Source of the DNA: Mugil cephalus | Lineage: Eukaryota; Chordata; Actinopteri; Mugiliformes; Mugilidae | NCBI RefSeq assembly: GCF_022458985.1 | Contig: NC_061782.1 | Location: 15,297,172-15,361,171, forward strand | Direction: 5' to 3' | DNA: 64,000 nucleotides | Part shown: piece by piece, positions 34,301-49,300 of the stretch | Layout of the letters: each line of letters starts with the position of its first letter | How positions within the stretch are numbered: position 1 is the first letter of the stretch | Notes under the pieces: generated by a model | What the model saw: only the letters and a program-made list of their open reading frames with translations | What the model was told of the DNA's origin: nothing | Databases searched by the model: none | Translations under genes and position numbers: made by a program

Positions 34301-37300
34301 CGCTTTGCACCCTTGAGCTCTGTCTGAAAGCACTTAATTAAATTCACGTGGACTTAATTAACTACTTTGTTCACCTCCGTTTAATTAACATAAAAATACG
34401 AAAAGGTTGCTTTCCAGTATATGTACTACATAGTGACATTTTGTTATGAAGGAAACATGTTGGTTCAGATTAAATTGGCATTCCGTGTTTTCCGCATTTC
34501 ACCCTTTCTGTTTTGCTGGCTCAGTTCAGATTTGATCTTTCAGCATATGAAATGTTAGGCAAAGAGACACACGCTACTCTTCAGTTCAAACAGTTCAAAG
34601 TCATGTAGGTTGCTTTCCAGACTGTGTAAAGGTGATTCTGTGGAAGTTTTCTAAAGGCTGCATATCGCTATTCAGTGATAATGCATCTCTCTCACATCTC
34701 TCTACCAAAACCTTCTACACTTTCCAACATTCCCATTTATAAGCATGTCATTTTCTCAACTCAGAGGAGCAGAACTATACTGTACATCAAAAGTTAAATT
34801 TACAAACTAAAAGACAGATTGCTAGGATAAAATGCAAGAAGGTTTATTGACATCAGGATATGGACTATAGATAGAAGTGAAGTGAAGATTGTGCTTGGTT
34901 TTTGACAGAATTAAATTATTAATGCCTCAGAACAAAATCACACCGATGAGAAACTGTGGTGTCACAGTGGTAAGACACTTGAAGATGGTTCGTTACATCC
35001 CTTATTAACTTCCAAATCTTATTTCAGGTATCGACTATCTACACCCAGATCTCGCGTCAAATTACGTGAGTACCCCGAACTCAACTCATTTCCCTTCTGT
35101 TTCTGTGAAGTGCTGCTAACGAATGAAGCAGGGGTTCAGGTGGAGGATTTCATGGGCTTCGTGCGGTTTGTCATTGGCGGTGACAGGTGCTTTCCAAGTT
35201 GCCTTCATGGCTGCCGAGTCTCCTTGTATTCCTGGAGGACGCGGGGACAGGCAGACGGCCAGCCAAGCTGTTTAATGTTAATGCACACTGCACTGTGGCA
35301 GGCACAATGGCAGGCCGATCTGTCACAAGCAAAGATAATGCCAGGGTAGTTGGCGCTGCATAATGTGATGCTCTATCTCCAGAATACTGATAAAACCTTA
35401 AAGGACAAGAGGCTGTGCTAAACAGAACACGAGGCTCGGTTTGATTTCACTGTTGCGTTCGCGGTTTCGTCAGTGTGACTGCATTGTGTTGTCTTCTTGA
35501 ATTCAGGGAGGTTCAAATGCAGACCTTTTCTTCCTATGGAGTGCTTTACTGGTCTCGAACAACTCTTCTTGACAATTTTCCTTGTATTCTTTTTCTTTCG
35601 TCGACGAATGCTTGCAGTTTGTGTCCTTATCTCCCCTATTTATTTACATTTGAAAAACACGATCCTTAAACAGCATCCTCTCTCTGCGTGTCGCTTTTCG
35701 GCTTCAGCACGTGTGCGGGTTTCTTTTCAAATGTGTCTCGCACAAGCACGTTTCCTTTCGGCGTGCACGCATCTGTACACTTACCACCGCGTTTTCCTGC
35801 CTTTGCATCTTTCTTGCCTGTGAACAGAGATGAGCCGCGGCCCAAAAATAACACTTAGCCTCAGCTGCGGTGATGCAGGAGCATGCTCCGCTGGATTGAT
35901 GGATCACGCTGCGCACAGACCTAAAAATGCGTGTCTGTGTGAGTGCTGGAGCGTGCGCGCGAGAGACAGCGGCATTGTGCGTATAATCCTGTTTTGTTAG
36001 CGTTGTCATGGTGTTTCGCAGACCCACAAAGGCCTCCCACTATCAGCGGAATAAAAATGGGAGAAAAAAAAAAAGAAGAAGCATAAAATATAATTTCGGG
36101 TTCATCTCGATCTGAATTGGTCGTTCGGCAGATCTTTGTGTGCGGCTGCTTTGAACGAGAAAATGTTAGTTTATGTGAGGGCGTTTGGATTGTGTTTGTT
36201 TTTTCAAGATTTCCCATTTGGTGTGATGATTACACTGCAATAGCTCATAGGATGTGTTTTGATATGGTGAATTAATTGTGAGACTGTGTGTGTCCTGAGA
36301 TGAGATATTTCTGACTTGGTCGTTCAATTTTACGGCACATTTATCTGCAAATGCCAACAGTTATAGTATTTTAAACGATTTTTTATTTTTTATTTTTTTT
36401 GGTCCAAATAAACATATCTCTACAGATTTTATTGTCACTCTAAGTGGTGTGATAGCAGATGTGCCCTATTGTTTAACAGATGAGAGTATGCAATGTTGCC
36501 CATATCGTTGAAACAAAATATCTTTTACCTCTTCTCATAAAATGACTGTGACAATGTGATTTAATTTATGATTTATTTAAGAAATAAAGTGTATATCTTC
36601 TCAAAACTTAATTGACCAATCTCTTCCACACATATAACTGATGTGTATAAATAGGAATAAAAAAAGGATGTGTCTGAAAACAAATTATTTCAACTTTATG
36701 GGAAACCGTGTATGATACAGGTGTATACAGTAGCTTGGTTTCCTGCGTGTGTAGAAGTTTGCAGTTACTCCTTTTATCCACGCCTGATCAATGGTGGTAT
36801 TGTTCTTGGCTTCTGCAGTGTTTAGAGGATTTCTACGTTAACAGTGGCATTGATCAGTAGGTGACCCTTCTCTTTTCTATTTCAAAGAGAGCTGTGAGAA
36901 AGGGGAAACGTGTGTGTTGCTGAGTTTTAAACCTCTCTGAGGAATATGTTGTATTAATTGTGTTCTATGTCTTATGCTTAAATTTATGCCAGATGCGATG
37001 GATGTGCTATTACTCTAAGAAATGTATGATGAAGCTGTGTGGCTCACGATGATGTTCAAGAGTAGGGCTATAAATGGACATCATCTTCATTGCAATCTGT
37101 TAAAAGTTGGCTTGTTCCTTGCGTTATAGCTCCCTTTACTGTACTTTCACTTTAAAGCATCTTGGAGAGGACTTTCGAGCAAGGTCACATTAGGAATCTT
37201 GCATCAGCTCTCCTAGATTATAGATAAGATTATCAGCCCCAAATGGACTATTTATGTCTGCCATTATAGCAGGATGAATGGCCAAGAAGAGAGAAAGGTA

Positions 37301-40300
37301 TGCCCAGAAGTTTCGTCTTTGCTCAGTCTCCATCATCAGGACAGTACAGTATAATTCATATCATGGTAATTATATATATAATTATCATAGCGTTGTAAGT
37401 ACGGATGCTCAGCGCCGATAAAGCTGTTTTAGAGCTATGTAGTTCACCTCCAGTAGGTCACAAAATACAGTTAAGGGGTGATTTTGATATAATGCTTTAT
37501 GGTTTCTCTGGTCTCTGGCTTTTGTTCCTCTTGCTGGGATGCTGAAATCGTGTCATATCAGATATCTAAAATGTTCCATTGAGGACCCAGACTAGAACAG
37601 AATTTTCTCCAGTGCAACCTAAAATCTAAATTAAAAAAATAAGTTGTAACACCAGCTGTTGAATACTCGTAGTAGATCAAAGAGATTTATAATATTTCCA
37701 TCTGAAAACTGCAGTAAAATGGAAATGTGGAAAGCAAGTGTTTTTTCAACAACTGTGCCAGCGTTTTCTGTTTTAATTTTCGATGTGCCGTCAATCTAAA
37801 GATGCTCATTCTCGGTCTAAATTGTATCTGAACCTAGAAAAGCATGCTCGCCTCGCTGTTCCGTGTTGGCGTCATTGTTTGCCTATGCGTCATTTACTGT
37901 GAGGACGTCTGAGGCCGCTGGGGAAAGGTGAGGCGGTCCAGACTTGGCCGCAATGCATGATTCTAACTCTGGCTGCTCACAGGACACACGATGAAGAGAA
38001 GAGTCTCACTGATAGCAGACAATATGAGCCTGAAAAGCACAGAAAGTGATTCACGGTCATGCCCTGGTGTTATTTATTACCAGGGCTTAACACTTTTCAC
38101 TCCATTTAATGAAAAAGAAGGGGGGAAAAAAATTGCACTCCTGCTTCTGATGTGAACGCAAAACCTGTTTGGGAACGACGTGTCCTCTCTTCAGATGTGT
38201 TCTGTTATGAATGGCATTTTGGAGACTAAAGTGATGTTGGTGGGTTTTTTAAAGCTACTGTTGTTGAGCCAAAGGAAGCAAGCAAAAAAATAAGAAGCAG
38301 AAGAGAGAAGATGGTATTTACCTTTCTATTCATCACCACTACTTGTTAAACAATTACAGAGGTGTGAACCTGTCTCCATGGGCACTTTATCATGTAACCC
38401 TAGTCTCTGTAAGAATTTCTACTTTCCTTTTGTTACCTGCTCCGCATCGTGATAATTACAGTGTTTCTCCAATGGGTCAGTAAGCTTTTGTCGTTTGCCT
38501 CCTCTCTTTGTTGCCGACTGAGTCATCTCTTTTAAATGCCAGCCGGCAGAGCTGTCAGGCTGCTGCGTGGAAACGGAGGACTGATCTGATGTGTCTGAGA
38601 CTATGGCTAATGATTTTGGCTTCTCCGTTCTCATGACCACGCCGAGCACCTGGTATTGGGCACACAGAACAAAACGGATAGCGCTCCAAGAGACACGGGT
38701 GACGTGTGAAGGAGAGATTTCAACACACTGCAATATCCTGAGTGAGCTTTCAAAGTGCGTTTTAGAGAAATAAGCGTGACGCTTTTTACAGTGATGTCTG
38801 TAGACTATTGTGTGTGAGTGTGTTTCCTCCAGACCTGGCTTTCATGATAATTTTGTTGTCTGCATTAATGTCTCCCTGGCAGATCTCCTGCGCCCTCTTT
38901 CTCTTGCCTTTCCGCTGCTGTTCCTTGAAATCCTATTACTTTTGGCCATGTGGAATTAAATGCTCGCAGTGATTGGGCCATTATATTCTCAGCTTGAAAT
39001 CCCCGCTGTGACCACACATTATCCCGGTTTTGCCGCGGAGTAAAGATTCGTAGTTAAGCATTGGAACAAGGTGTTGCAGATCAATGTTAATGTGGATCTA
39101 TTTTGTTGTCAGTTTATTAGGAACAGCAAGTTTAACTTAATACAGTCTTGTTCGACATCCTGCAGTATATCCCACCATAAGTGTGGATTTCAGTTTTTGG
39201 AGGCAGATAAGAATTCACTTGTGCTACTATCTGAGTGTTATGCATCACATCTTTACTCAAAGCCACTTTCATGCTGTTGCTTCAGAAAATGTTTTCCAGA
39301 ACCTATTCCATTACACCACAGTTGGTTAACTTCCGCACTATCAAGCTATGTTTTGGTAGGTATGTGCTTCCATACAACAAAACAGACTGTGATAAGGTCA
39401 GCACTTCACCATGAAATCCTCCTCTCTGCTTCTCTCCCGTTGTTTTTCTGCCACAATGCTGTTTGTTTTTGTGAATTCATCCATTTGGTCCTTTCAGAAT
39501 GCCGACGCCAGCTATGACTTCAGCAGCAATGACCCGTTCCCATTTCCACGCTACACAGATGACTGGTTCAACAGGTAAAGCTCACCCAGACAACCCCTGT
39601 TTATATGTACACATACTCAGTGTGGTTCTGTGTGCACACGTGTGTGCTCTCCCCGGCGTCTGGCAGCCCTCCTCTATTGATTTTCTCCGCACATAGTTCC
39701 ATTAAGGTATAATGGTGCAGTATAAACAGAGCGCAAGACAATAGAAAACATGGTAGTGCCTAGTTTTACATGCTCACTTGGAAGAGATAGGGCAGATAAA
39801 GCACTAGGACTAGAAGAAATCTCTTTTCATAGAGGAGTGTTCATAGCCGTGACCTTCTGTCTGATAACGTTTTATCTGCCTCCCATCTCCCAGTCACACT
39901 GGGTGATCCTCTGTCACTACAATACCCATCGAGCAGGGGAACAGAGATCAATGTATTCCGCCCCTGCCTCTCCTCCTTCTGTGCGGACGTGTCTGCGTGC
40001 ATGTGTGTGCGCCTGTGCGTAGGATCTTGAAGGGAGCATTTGGTTGTAGTAGTGTAGCAGTTGCTGACTGTCGGGCAACGCTCGCTGGGTAATCAGCTGG
40101 CTGTTAAAAATAGCTGCCTGTCTGAAGCAAAGCATGCTGGGAAAGAGGGGTTGACTCTCTGCAGTGTCCCTGTAGCGAGAGAAGGGATGGAGCGATAGAC
40201 ATGTCACATGGTGTACGCAAAACATTGATATGTGCAAACGCGTTCCGCCGGAGAGCATTTATCCTAAATTTACCAAAATATGTGGCTCGAGTGCGCTAGA

Positions 40301-43300
40301 CCTATGCATTCCTTTATCAGCATCCTCATTCAAATCAGACCCAAGCCTCGGCAAAAACAGGGGTTACGTTTAATTTGGGAAATTATAGCTCATTCTTAAC
40401 ACACAGTATACCCTTTGCAGATTCATGTAAATGCATGCAAATCCTCTTAAGCGTTTTCTTTGCCTTTTTGAAATCACCAGTCACGGCACACGGTGTGCCG
40501 GAGAGGTCTCTGCGGCAGCCAACAACAACATCTGTGGCGTGGGAGTCGCCTACAACTCCAAGGTGGCAGGTGTGTATCATGTTTAAGTCACCGTTTACAG
40601 CAGCAACACTAAATAACAGCTGAGATGATGAAAGGATCCGAGGCCTGATGAGGGCGATTCACAGAGGGAAACGCTGAGTGCATTTTTATATAAAATATAG
40701 GCCATTTTAAGAATGGTGTGTTGTTGAAGCGCATAGAGGTACGCCTTTACTCACTCAGATTTCCTGCGTATTGCCAAAGAGGTCATTTAGAGTCCACATA
40801 GCAACAGGGCATCACCATTAATCTAGACAGCGCTATATTTCGGTTTCATATTGATTTTTTTTTTAAATGTGATCTGGGAGTAACACAGCAGAAATAAGAA
40901 AATGAATATTGGCAGCTCCATTTGCTTTCTGACATTAACTTTTGGCATTGTTACGGGTTGGAATGCATCAATGTGTTGTGTTATACTGTCTTCTCACAGC
41001 AGACGTTGTAGCCCTACGCTTTCTTTAATCACCCATTTATGGCTACCTATCAGTACTGTAAACCAATTGTAGCCAGAATCTCGCTCTTTCAGGTATCAGG
41101 ATGTTGGACCAACCCTTTATGACCGACATTATCGAGGCATCATCCATCAGCCACATGCCTCAGGTAATTGACATCTACAGTGCCAGCTGGGGACCAACTG
41201 ATGACGGTAAGACAGTGGATGGACCTCGAGAGCTCACATTGCAGGCTATGGCTGATGGCGTCAACAAGGTAAACTGCTTACAGTTAATTGTGTAGATGTA
41301 AATGATCTTTTTGGAGTTGTCTTTAGTCCTTTGAGGTGGCACCAGCAAGCATGTGAACTGTTGTATCTAACCAGCTACTGGGTCTTCAGGAATATTAAAT
41401 AAGTCTTTCAGAACATATCCTGGTACAACATAATGATTTCGTTATGCTGATGTCAATGTGAAACTATACATTTTATGTTGCAACATTAAGCCTAAATTTG
41501 AATTCCCAATTGGTTTATGGGCTTATACTTGTAAGACTAATCCCCATTCATTTTAAAAACACTTTGTGTTTTGTACAGATTCGCAAGACAATAGGTCTGA
41601 ATGGATTTTACTCATACCTGCTTAACATTGACATGATAGCATTGTATTTGTGTGTATGTTAGCAGTTTTGTGTGAAACCATTCAGTGCAAAACTGCAGTC
41701 AGAAAGAAACAGTTCAGAAAGTAGACAGTGGACTGAAGAGTCATTTCCCTGCGTTTTGCCATGGTCTTGCCCCCTTTAGAGGCTAGTGACAACTGCTGTA
41801 AGCAAAGATTTTGATAGCAATATTGCATCAGTGTGTTCGTGTTAAAAATGCCAAACCCTTGTACAACAGAGGTTTTATAGCAGGATTGAAATCTCTGCAT
41901 ATGCTCTTCTAAAGGATGCAGACATTTCAAACCAGATGTGTAGCCAGAGCTATAGGATCTCATGCCATTTTGTAATTCCCCTAGGTATCTATTGGTAGCA
42001 ACCATTAAGTTGGAGCTTTGACTGAAGACTATTCCAGGACCATGGTGCAAAGCAGTCCAATGGGTAGAAACAGCTGTTAACATCCACAAAAACAGAAGCA
42101 CTTAGTAGACAGGAAGTGTGTAACATTACATACCATTAGTGCAGCTTGTAATGTGATGTATCATCTTAGTCATCGTGTTAGAACGTCTTTAATACCTCCA
42201 GCTAGTATGGCGACGGACTTGGTGTCTTGCTTATTCTTATTGTTTGACTGACGTGCACATATTAGGCACTAAGGTGCCACTCCACTAATGCAAAGATGAA
42301 AAAGTCAGACTTCCCTGTGCTCGGTTTTGACCATTTATCATACAAACAGCCAGTTTAGAAGCAAAAAAGTCCACTCCACTGTTGTTTTTTGCTAATTAAC
42401 ATTAGCTTCCCAGAAAGTCAGAGTGGTGCTTTGGGATTCTGAAGTTGATTACACACTTCTTTCCGTGTCCTGCTCAAGTGCACTTCAGCAAGGTGAAAAT
42501 TCTCCAAAGCCTGCCAACAGGGGCTCAGACCTGGGACCTCTGGTTGAAGGGCAGTCCTTTTACACACATTCGCCCACACATCGCCGCCCCCCACCACACA
42601 CACACACAGCGACAATGCTAAAAGGGCCACTGCCAATTACTTTCTTGATTAATCATCATACATCGTGTGCCGACAGGTGTGGGCTGATCTGAAATCACCC
42701 CGGTCTCCGCAGGGTGGGCGAGTACAGGAGCAATGCTCACTGTAATCTCTGATCATGTAAACACAACTAATCAAGCTGCCACTCTGCAATCTGCCACTTA
42801 GATTCTAATCATCACTTATATAAGCTACTGTGTAGGCTGAACACCAGGCGCACTGTGCACACAAGGAGGCATTTAAAATTAAGAAGCACATTATGTCATA
42901 TTAACAACTGAATAAGACAGTGTGGCTTTGATGAAAATAAATTGCACTGTGCGCTGTGAAATGAAAGCACTTTGGACTGTTCAGGAGACGAGGCATGAAG
43001 CACATAGGTGAGCTCAAATGTGCTCAGAACTCTTTTTTTTTTCAAATTCAAATAGTGACATAAATAAGCATTGTGAGGGGAAGGACATGGCACTCCTCCT
43101 CCTCTTGATCCTTTGTTCTGCACGGAAGCGGTCGGCCTCTTATAGAAACAGGTGCCGCGTTCGGCAAAGAGGATGCTCCCTGCGTGGAGCAACAGTCAAT
43201 TGTTTCATGTTTCAAGGCGCTCTCGCATTTACGAAGATTACATTTTGTAGTGTCTTTGAATTTACAGAAAGCCTTATGCTCCTCTGCGCAACGAGGCACA

Positions 43301-46300
43301 GAGAAAGACATAAAAAAAGACATTAAATATTATCACTTTGTCTGCCGTGACTACAGTAATGCCTGTTTACCTGCTGTAATGTTAAAGAGAAAACTAAGAG
43401 ACTGAAGAAATATTCCTTTGTGCCTTTATCTGTCGCATGTTCCTTTGAAGCAGACTGAAATTTAAAATTGAACGTCTGGGTTGACTGTGTATATTCTCAT
43501 CTCATCTTCTACTACCGCTTATCCTCACTAGGGTCGCGGGGGTTGCTGGAACTGTATATATTATTTTTCTTAAATTACTTTTCCTCATGGCATCAGTGCT
43601 TGTTACCTGGTGTGATGTTGTGCTGCCAGTGTTGTCAGCTATGAAATGATCTGGGGAACTAATCAGTACCGCAACGTCTTTTTTCAATTATTACTCATTT
43701 ACAGTGTGATAACTTTCGAGTACTTTTGTTTTTGCATTGCTAATTTGTTATCGTGCCAATTATTAGTGTTATCAGTGCCATTATTTTTAATGGATTAGTT
43801 CTAATTTTATCTGCGCTCTACACACTCCCCAGCTGGGAACAAAATTTCTTGGAGAAAAAAAACGAAAGCTAAAAAAATTATTAATTATAATAGTGACTGG
43901 TTGGTACCATGAAATGTATGTATGGAATTAAAATTAAAAGCAGGTATTTTTTATTTATTTATTTTTTTTATGGGTGTAGCTCTGGAAAAATATTAATTCA
44001 ACGCTTAACAGGTGTTATTCTGTGCAAGCTTGAATGGTATGGTTTTTGTCCGAAGTGTGTGATTGTTGTTTACTCCCCATGCCGTCCGTGGCAAAAAATA
44101 AAGAACTCCTGCAGAAACCCTACATCACTAGATGGACTCAACAGCTTATCGTGAGCCCAGACAAATTTCCAGCTTGCTTCTGACCGTTGTTGTGACAGAC
44201 CTCATTAGGCACTGTATGATTAGGCAGCTTGTTCCATGGTGCAGGGACAGAACGACTAAAAGAAGTTATTCCAGGAACAATTAGAAAGCCACCACCTGGT
44301 GACAAGAGAGGTCTGATTGGGTTGTAGTCAGTGAGCAAATCAGAAATGTTCAGAGGAGCCCAATTATTAAGTGCTCTAAGGAAAATAGGCAGAATAGCTG
44401 GGGCACTTTCTGTATAATTGCGACCAAGTTAAATCCACATATTCCCAGTTCTTATTTCAAACATATGAATCTAGCAATATGCAGAACTGTGGCGTGCTGT
44501 ATTTTCACTTGGTGGTAATGCTGTTTTAGGGGCGCGGTGGAAAAGGCAGCATCTACGTGTGGGCATCGGGAGACGGTGGTAGCTATGACGACTGCAACTG
44601 CGATGGTTATGCCTCGAGCATGTGGACAATCTCCATCAACTCCGCCATCAATGACGGGCGCACTGCCCTGTATGATGAGAGCTGCTCCTCCACCCTGGCA
44701 TCAACATTCAGCAACGGGCGAAAGAGGAACCCAGAGGCTGGCGTCGTGAGTTGCTTTATTAATTTCCAACATATGTTACACATGAATGGAAAAGCAGTAA
44801 TCTCAAGCCTCTGTTGTAATTCATCAAATGCTTTTGATAGTCCATGGTCCTTGTGTCTCATGTCTTTCAAAGACATTCTTCGTTCACAGAGAGATCCGTA
44901 AATAACTTCTTTTCAGTTTAACTAGCAGGCAGTGTTTCCGTTCAGGAGATTGGGCGAACAAAACTGGAGAAGCTGATACAATGTAATTGCCGGTGGTTGT
45001 GAAAAAAGGAGGTTCAGGTGGAAGAATGGGTCTTATCTGATGACTTTCATCACGGTCGGAGCCTATCCCAGCGGGATACACCCTGTACTGGTCACCAGTC
45101 TATTGCAGGGATCAAGTGAATGACTGTGACAGAAAATTGAATCAAGTGGCAAACCTTGGCAGGAGCGAAGTGGCCATAACTGTTTCTGGCTCGAGGCTGT
45201 CTGAGCATTTACATAAAGAATAGTGTCATCAGCGTCTAATACCTGAAGAAATGAATGGCTGAGGTGTCTTCAAAGATTGCGCTTTCTTCCCTTCATTGAG
45301 GCCAAATTCCTGACCTTGGTGGTCAGCGGTAGACTAATGAATGCTCTTATATCTCAGCACGCACACTCCATACATGCAATAGAGCAGCGGCCTAGCTCGG
45401 CAATAAAGCGTGCGAAGGCAGCGGCATTTGAGTGATTATGCAAATCACCTTTGGCTGTTGACAAAGCCATGGTTCCTCCCTAGGGTTTTCCTGCTAATTG
45501 CATTCAATCTGTTATCCTTTCTAATTAAACAGCGAATTAAATAAATAAATGTTTATTCAGTGAATATAAACATAAATTATGTTTACGTGTGTGCATAACA
45601 GCTGAGTTAACTCAAGTCATTCTCCATCTGTACACTCAAACTTAAAGCTAAAAGGGTTTTGATTGTGTCCCTAAATGTGAAATAATGTCCCAGAGTTATT
45701 ATATGTTGAGGTGCAGAGGCTTGGAAACTATACATTGTTATACTGATGTTTTATTTAAATTGTGTGTATCTCCATTAATAGCAAAATTAATGTCAATAAA
45801 GCAGCAGTACTTTGAGATGTTGCTTTTTTTATCTCTTTATAAAGGATTACACCTTAAGACCTTTGTTTTAAAAAAACATGAAACATGGAAAACATGTTCG
45901 GCCTCTACCCCTAAATATGGCTTTCTTTCCTCTGGCCGGCTATTTCAGGCCACAACGGACTTGTATGGGAACTGCACACTGCGCCACTCCGGGACATCAG
46001 CAGCAGCTCCAGAGGCAGCCGGTGTCTTTGCTCTGGCTCTTGAAGCTAAGTATGTACTCTGCGGCCCTTTCCACAGACCTGTAATAATTGTGGTTATTGA
46101 TTTAGATGGACCGTCTGTATCAAACATTATTAAGTTTTCTCATTCAGCACCACTCTGGAGAGGAAAGTGGTAGTCTGAAGGTATCTGCTCGTTTGTGGGC
46201 GGCTGTTTCTTTCAACCTTGAGCTTTCATATGGCAATAAAGTCTCCTGACAGTATCTCTCCTCCGATTACATTTTTTTTAATTTTTTCAGAATTTTTCTA

Positions 46301-49300
46301 CCTCTCTGTCCTAAACATTTAAAGAAACAAATCATTTCTCATTTTTTCAGGATTGCTTATTTATCACAACCACAGGCTGAATGGAATTGCACTCATTCTT
46401 TCAAACACAGTGTGTACTCTCTATACTGGTATCAGTGATACACATGATATCTGAATCAGTGCTCTTAATATCTCAGAACAGGCTAAAAGAAATACAGTTT
46501 ATATGCTGTTAAGAGGGCTCAGTGCTTGTGGTTTATTTATTACGGTACTTTCTATAGGCACGGAGCAGAGTGCTGAGTGATGAAACCAACTGCAGTACTT
46601 CAGCAGCACATCACCTCGGCGTGCTGAAAATGTTGCTATATCTGGACTAATAGCCTCAGTCGCTGACAACAAAATCTGCTAATCGTGGCATATTAACACT
46701 GTGTTCTGAGTTTATCTTATAATCAAAACAGATCGTTCCTTGTGGATCAAATAAGAAAAAGCCCAAAAACGAACGCCACCTAAGGAAACCCACCCACACA
46801 TAATTAGGCAAATATGAAAAATCTAAGACCTGGAGAATTGCGGCTTCTCAAATCCTGGAGGAGAGCCTTCCCCTTTCTCTCGGATGCTTCGTTTCTCACA
46901 TTAAAGGCTGACAAGATTCTCTAGCCATTAACTAACACCAGCTAGTGGAGCTGAGCAAAGAGACGCTGTTTGCTTTGCACACACGATAATGATGTTGCTG
47001 TTGGGAGGAGCGGATGCTCACTCTGTCCGGCGGCAAATAACCCACGAGCCTTTTTACTGCCCAAATACACTTGAACCACGCGACAGCAGGAGTCAGTGAG
47101 TCAGCCAGAACAAAGCTGTCACTACACACGGACAAGATAATGGAGGTAGACACAAAGGCACCCGTCTGCCTCAAAACACGGACACTATGATGTTTAGATA
47201 ATTCAAAGCATTTAATTAAAGCAAAACCATAAATGAGAAATGGTTACTGTTGTCAACCGTTGGTTTTACTGGTTTTACTATTTCTTAATGTTTTTCCAGT
47301 CAGCCTGCCCACCCTTAACCTACAATACTGTCTCTTCTCCATCACTCTATCCTCCAACTCCTTGCCCATTCCAGCCCTAACCTGACATGGAGGGACATGC
47401 AGCACCTGTCTGTCCTCACCTCCAAGAGGAACCAGCTCCATGATGAAGTCCACCAGTGGAGGAGGAATGGCGTGGGCCTCGAGTTTAACCACCTGTTTGG
47501 CTATGGCGTGCTGGACGCTGGAGGGATGGTGAAGATGGCCAAGGAGTGGAAAACGGTGCCTGAGCGTTTCCACTGTGTGGCTGGATCCATTCAGGAAGCC
47601 CAGTGAGTCAACACTTCCGATCCTTCCTACAGTCTCAAACTGTCCTTTCCAAGATGTTGAAATAGAAAAATAGAAAGAAAAAAAAACAGCTGAGCACAAG
47701 ACACACTCATCTAATTAGCGGGTAATCCCAATACGGTCTGATAATTGACTTATGTTGAATGCCGAATACTCGTGGGCTTTGTCACAACTGCAGGCAAATT
47801 AGAGTTGTTTCTCAAGTCAGATCAGTATGAGACCGTCCATGCTGTTATATAAACATGATCAGATTGGATTTTTCATTTTGACTTATGTCCACAGAGCATT
47901 GTTCTCCTTGTTGTCCTACGCAGTGCTCTGCCAGCGTCCGCATTAGGCCTGCTCAGTTTCCTTCCCTTTGTGTTTGATGTTGCGTGTCATTTTGAAATTT
48001 ATTTTGAGTGATCACCGTGTCCAGACTCAAATCAGCTCAGTGTTATCATCAAACACGGGAATGGAGAGATCCTGAGATCAGATGCGGGAGGAGAGCTGGG
48101 ACCGCTGGGCTCTCTGAGGCAAGCGGCAGGTGATGGAGCATGGCTAGCAAAAATGGTGGCTACACAAGGTGAACCGAGGAGCAGGTCATATGAGAGGCGT
48201 AACAAGGAAAGTGGGCTGGGGAGATGACGGTGAGATGAAGTGGAGTGTGGCAGCCCCGGCGAGCGGGGCAGTCAACCAGAAGCACAAAATCAGGATTAAT
48301 CAGATATAACAACAACAAGAGGAACTGCAAGACTGAGCCAGAGTTGAGAGTATCATGTTCAGGTAGATTGTATAGCTCCACGCCCAGGCAAACACACACA
48401 GATACAAAGATAGAACAAACAGGGGACCAATAAACACACAGGATGGAAGGAACGAGGGAGAGGCAAAGCCAGCATCATGGCATAATATTCACATTTTAAT
48501 AACATTTAGTAACAATAAAATAATAAAAGAAGGGAATTATCACAGTACTGCAAGTTCATTACAAGAAGTACTTAAACCAAGCTCACCATGAGTACACGGC
48601 AACCTCGAAGCAACTTATTCTTTATTCAAATCTCTCACATATTGTATTAGTATCTCCTTCTATCAGAGCTCTGGGCAGAGGCGGTTTGATAACAACCCAG
48701 TCTGGCCTCTGCTCTCCAGAAGTCCTCAGTCTCTGCCCCCATCTGTCACGATGCAGCTAGTTAAGGTGTCCTTCCCCTCATCTTATCCTCCCTGTGTATC
48801 TCCCCTTGCATCACCCTATCCCCCGCCCTCCCCCCCTGCATCTCTCCCATCTACATCCTGGCTTTTTACTTTCTCCCTTATGCCTCCAGCCTCCATTCCT
48901 GTCATCCTGTCCTTCTCACTCCAAGGGCCCCGCTATCCCTTCATCTTTCATATCCTGAGGCTTCGGGCTCCAGTGTGTGATGTCTGGTGGTTTCCTGTGG
49001 CTAGGCCTCTTAGTCCTTCTAATTAGAGCGCCACAAATGGCCCAGCTCGGCATGGTCTGGAAACACCGTCAGTTAGACAGCCAGAAAGGGATTCCGGGTG
49101 AAGGTGTGGATTTTTTTTAGATGTGTGCGACCTAACCCCGTGCTTTGACGTGAATTGTGAAAGAGGGAGCGCGTGGGTGAAGGTAAAAACAATGCAGTCT
49201 GTGTGGTATTTTTTTTTTTTTTTTTTGCCACCATCAACACCCCCAATGCCTTATTTTAGCCTCTAATCAGCACTCGGCAGACGTTACAACAACGTGGTGT

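Noticed and set aside
35508..35520. GGTTCAAATGC resembling a tRNA B box
   Set aside because: No matching A box at the right distance and no cloverleaf can be drawn.
39071..39517. 148-codon open frame running into pcsk2 exon 6
   Set aside because: It lies in intron 5 and crosses into the exon in a different frame from pcsk2; no homology and no supporting splice or start context.
41682..42101. 139-codon minus-strand open frame in pcsk2 intron 8
   Set aside because: No domain, start context or splice support; composition like the surrounding intron, possibly within old repeat sequence.
46143..46153. TTCAGCACCAC, a perfect left half of a REST site in pcsk2 intron 10
   Set aside because: The right half-site is absent (CTCTGGAGAGG follows) at either usual spacing, so it is most likely chance.
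45685..46173. 162-codon open frame across pcsk2 exon 10
   Set aside because: It is the real exon 10 frame extended into both introns by chance lack of stops; splice sites and homology limit the coding part to 45949-46049.
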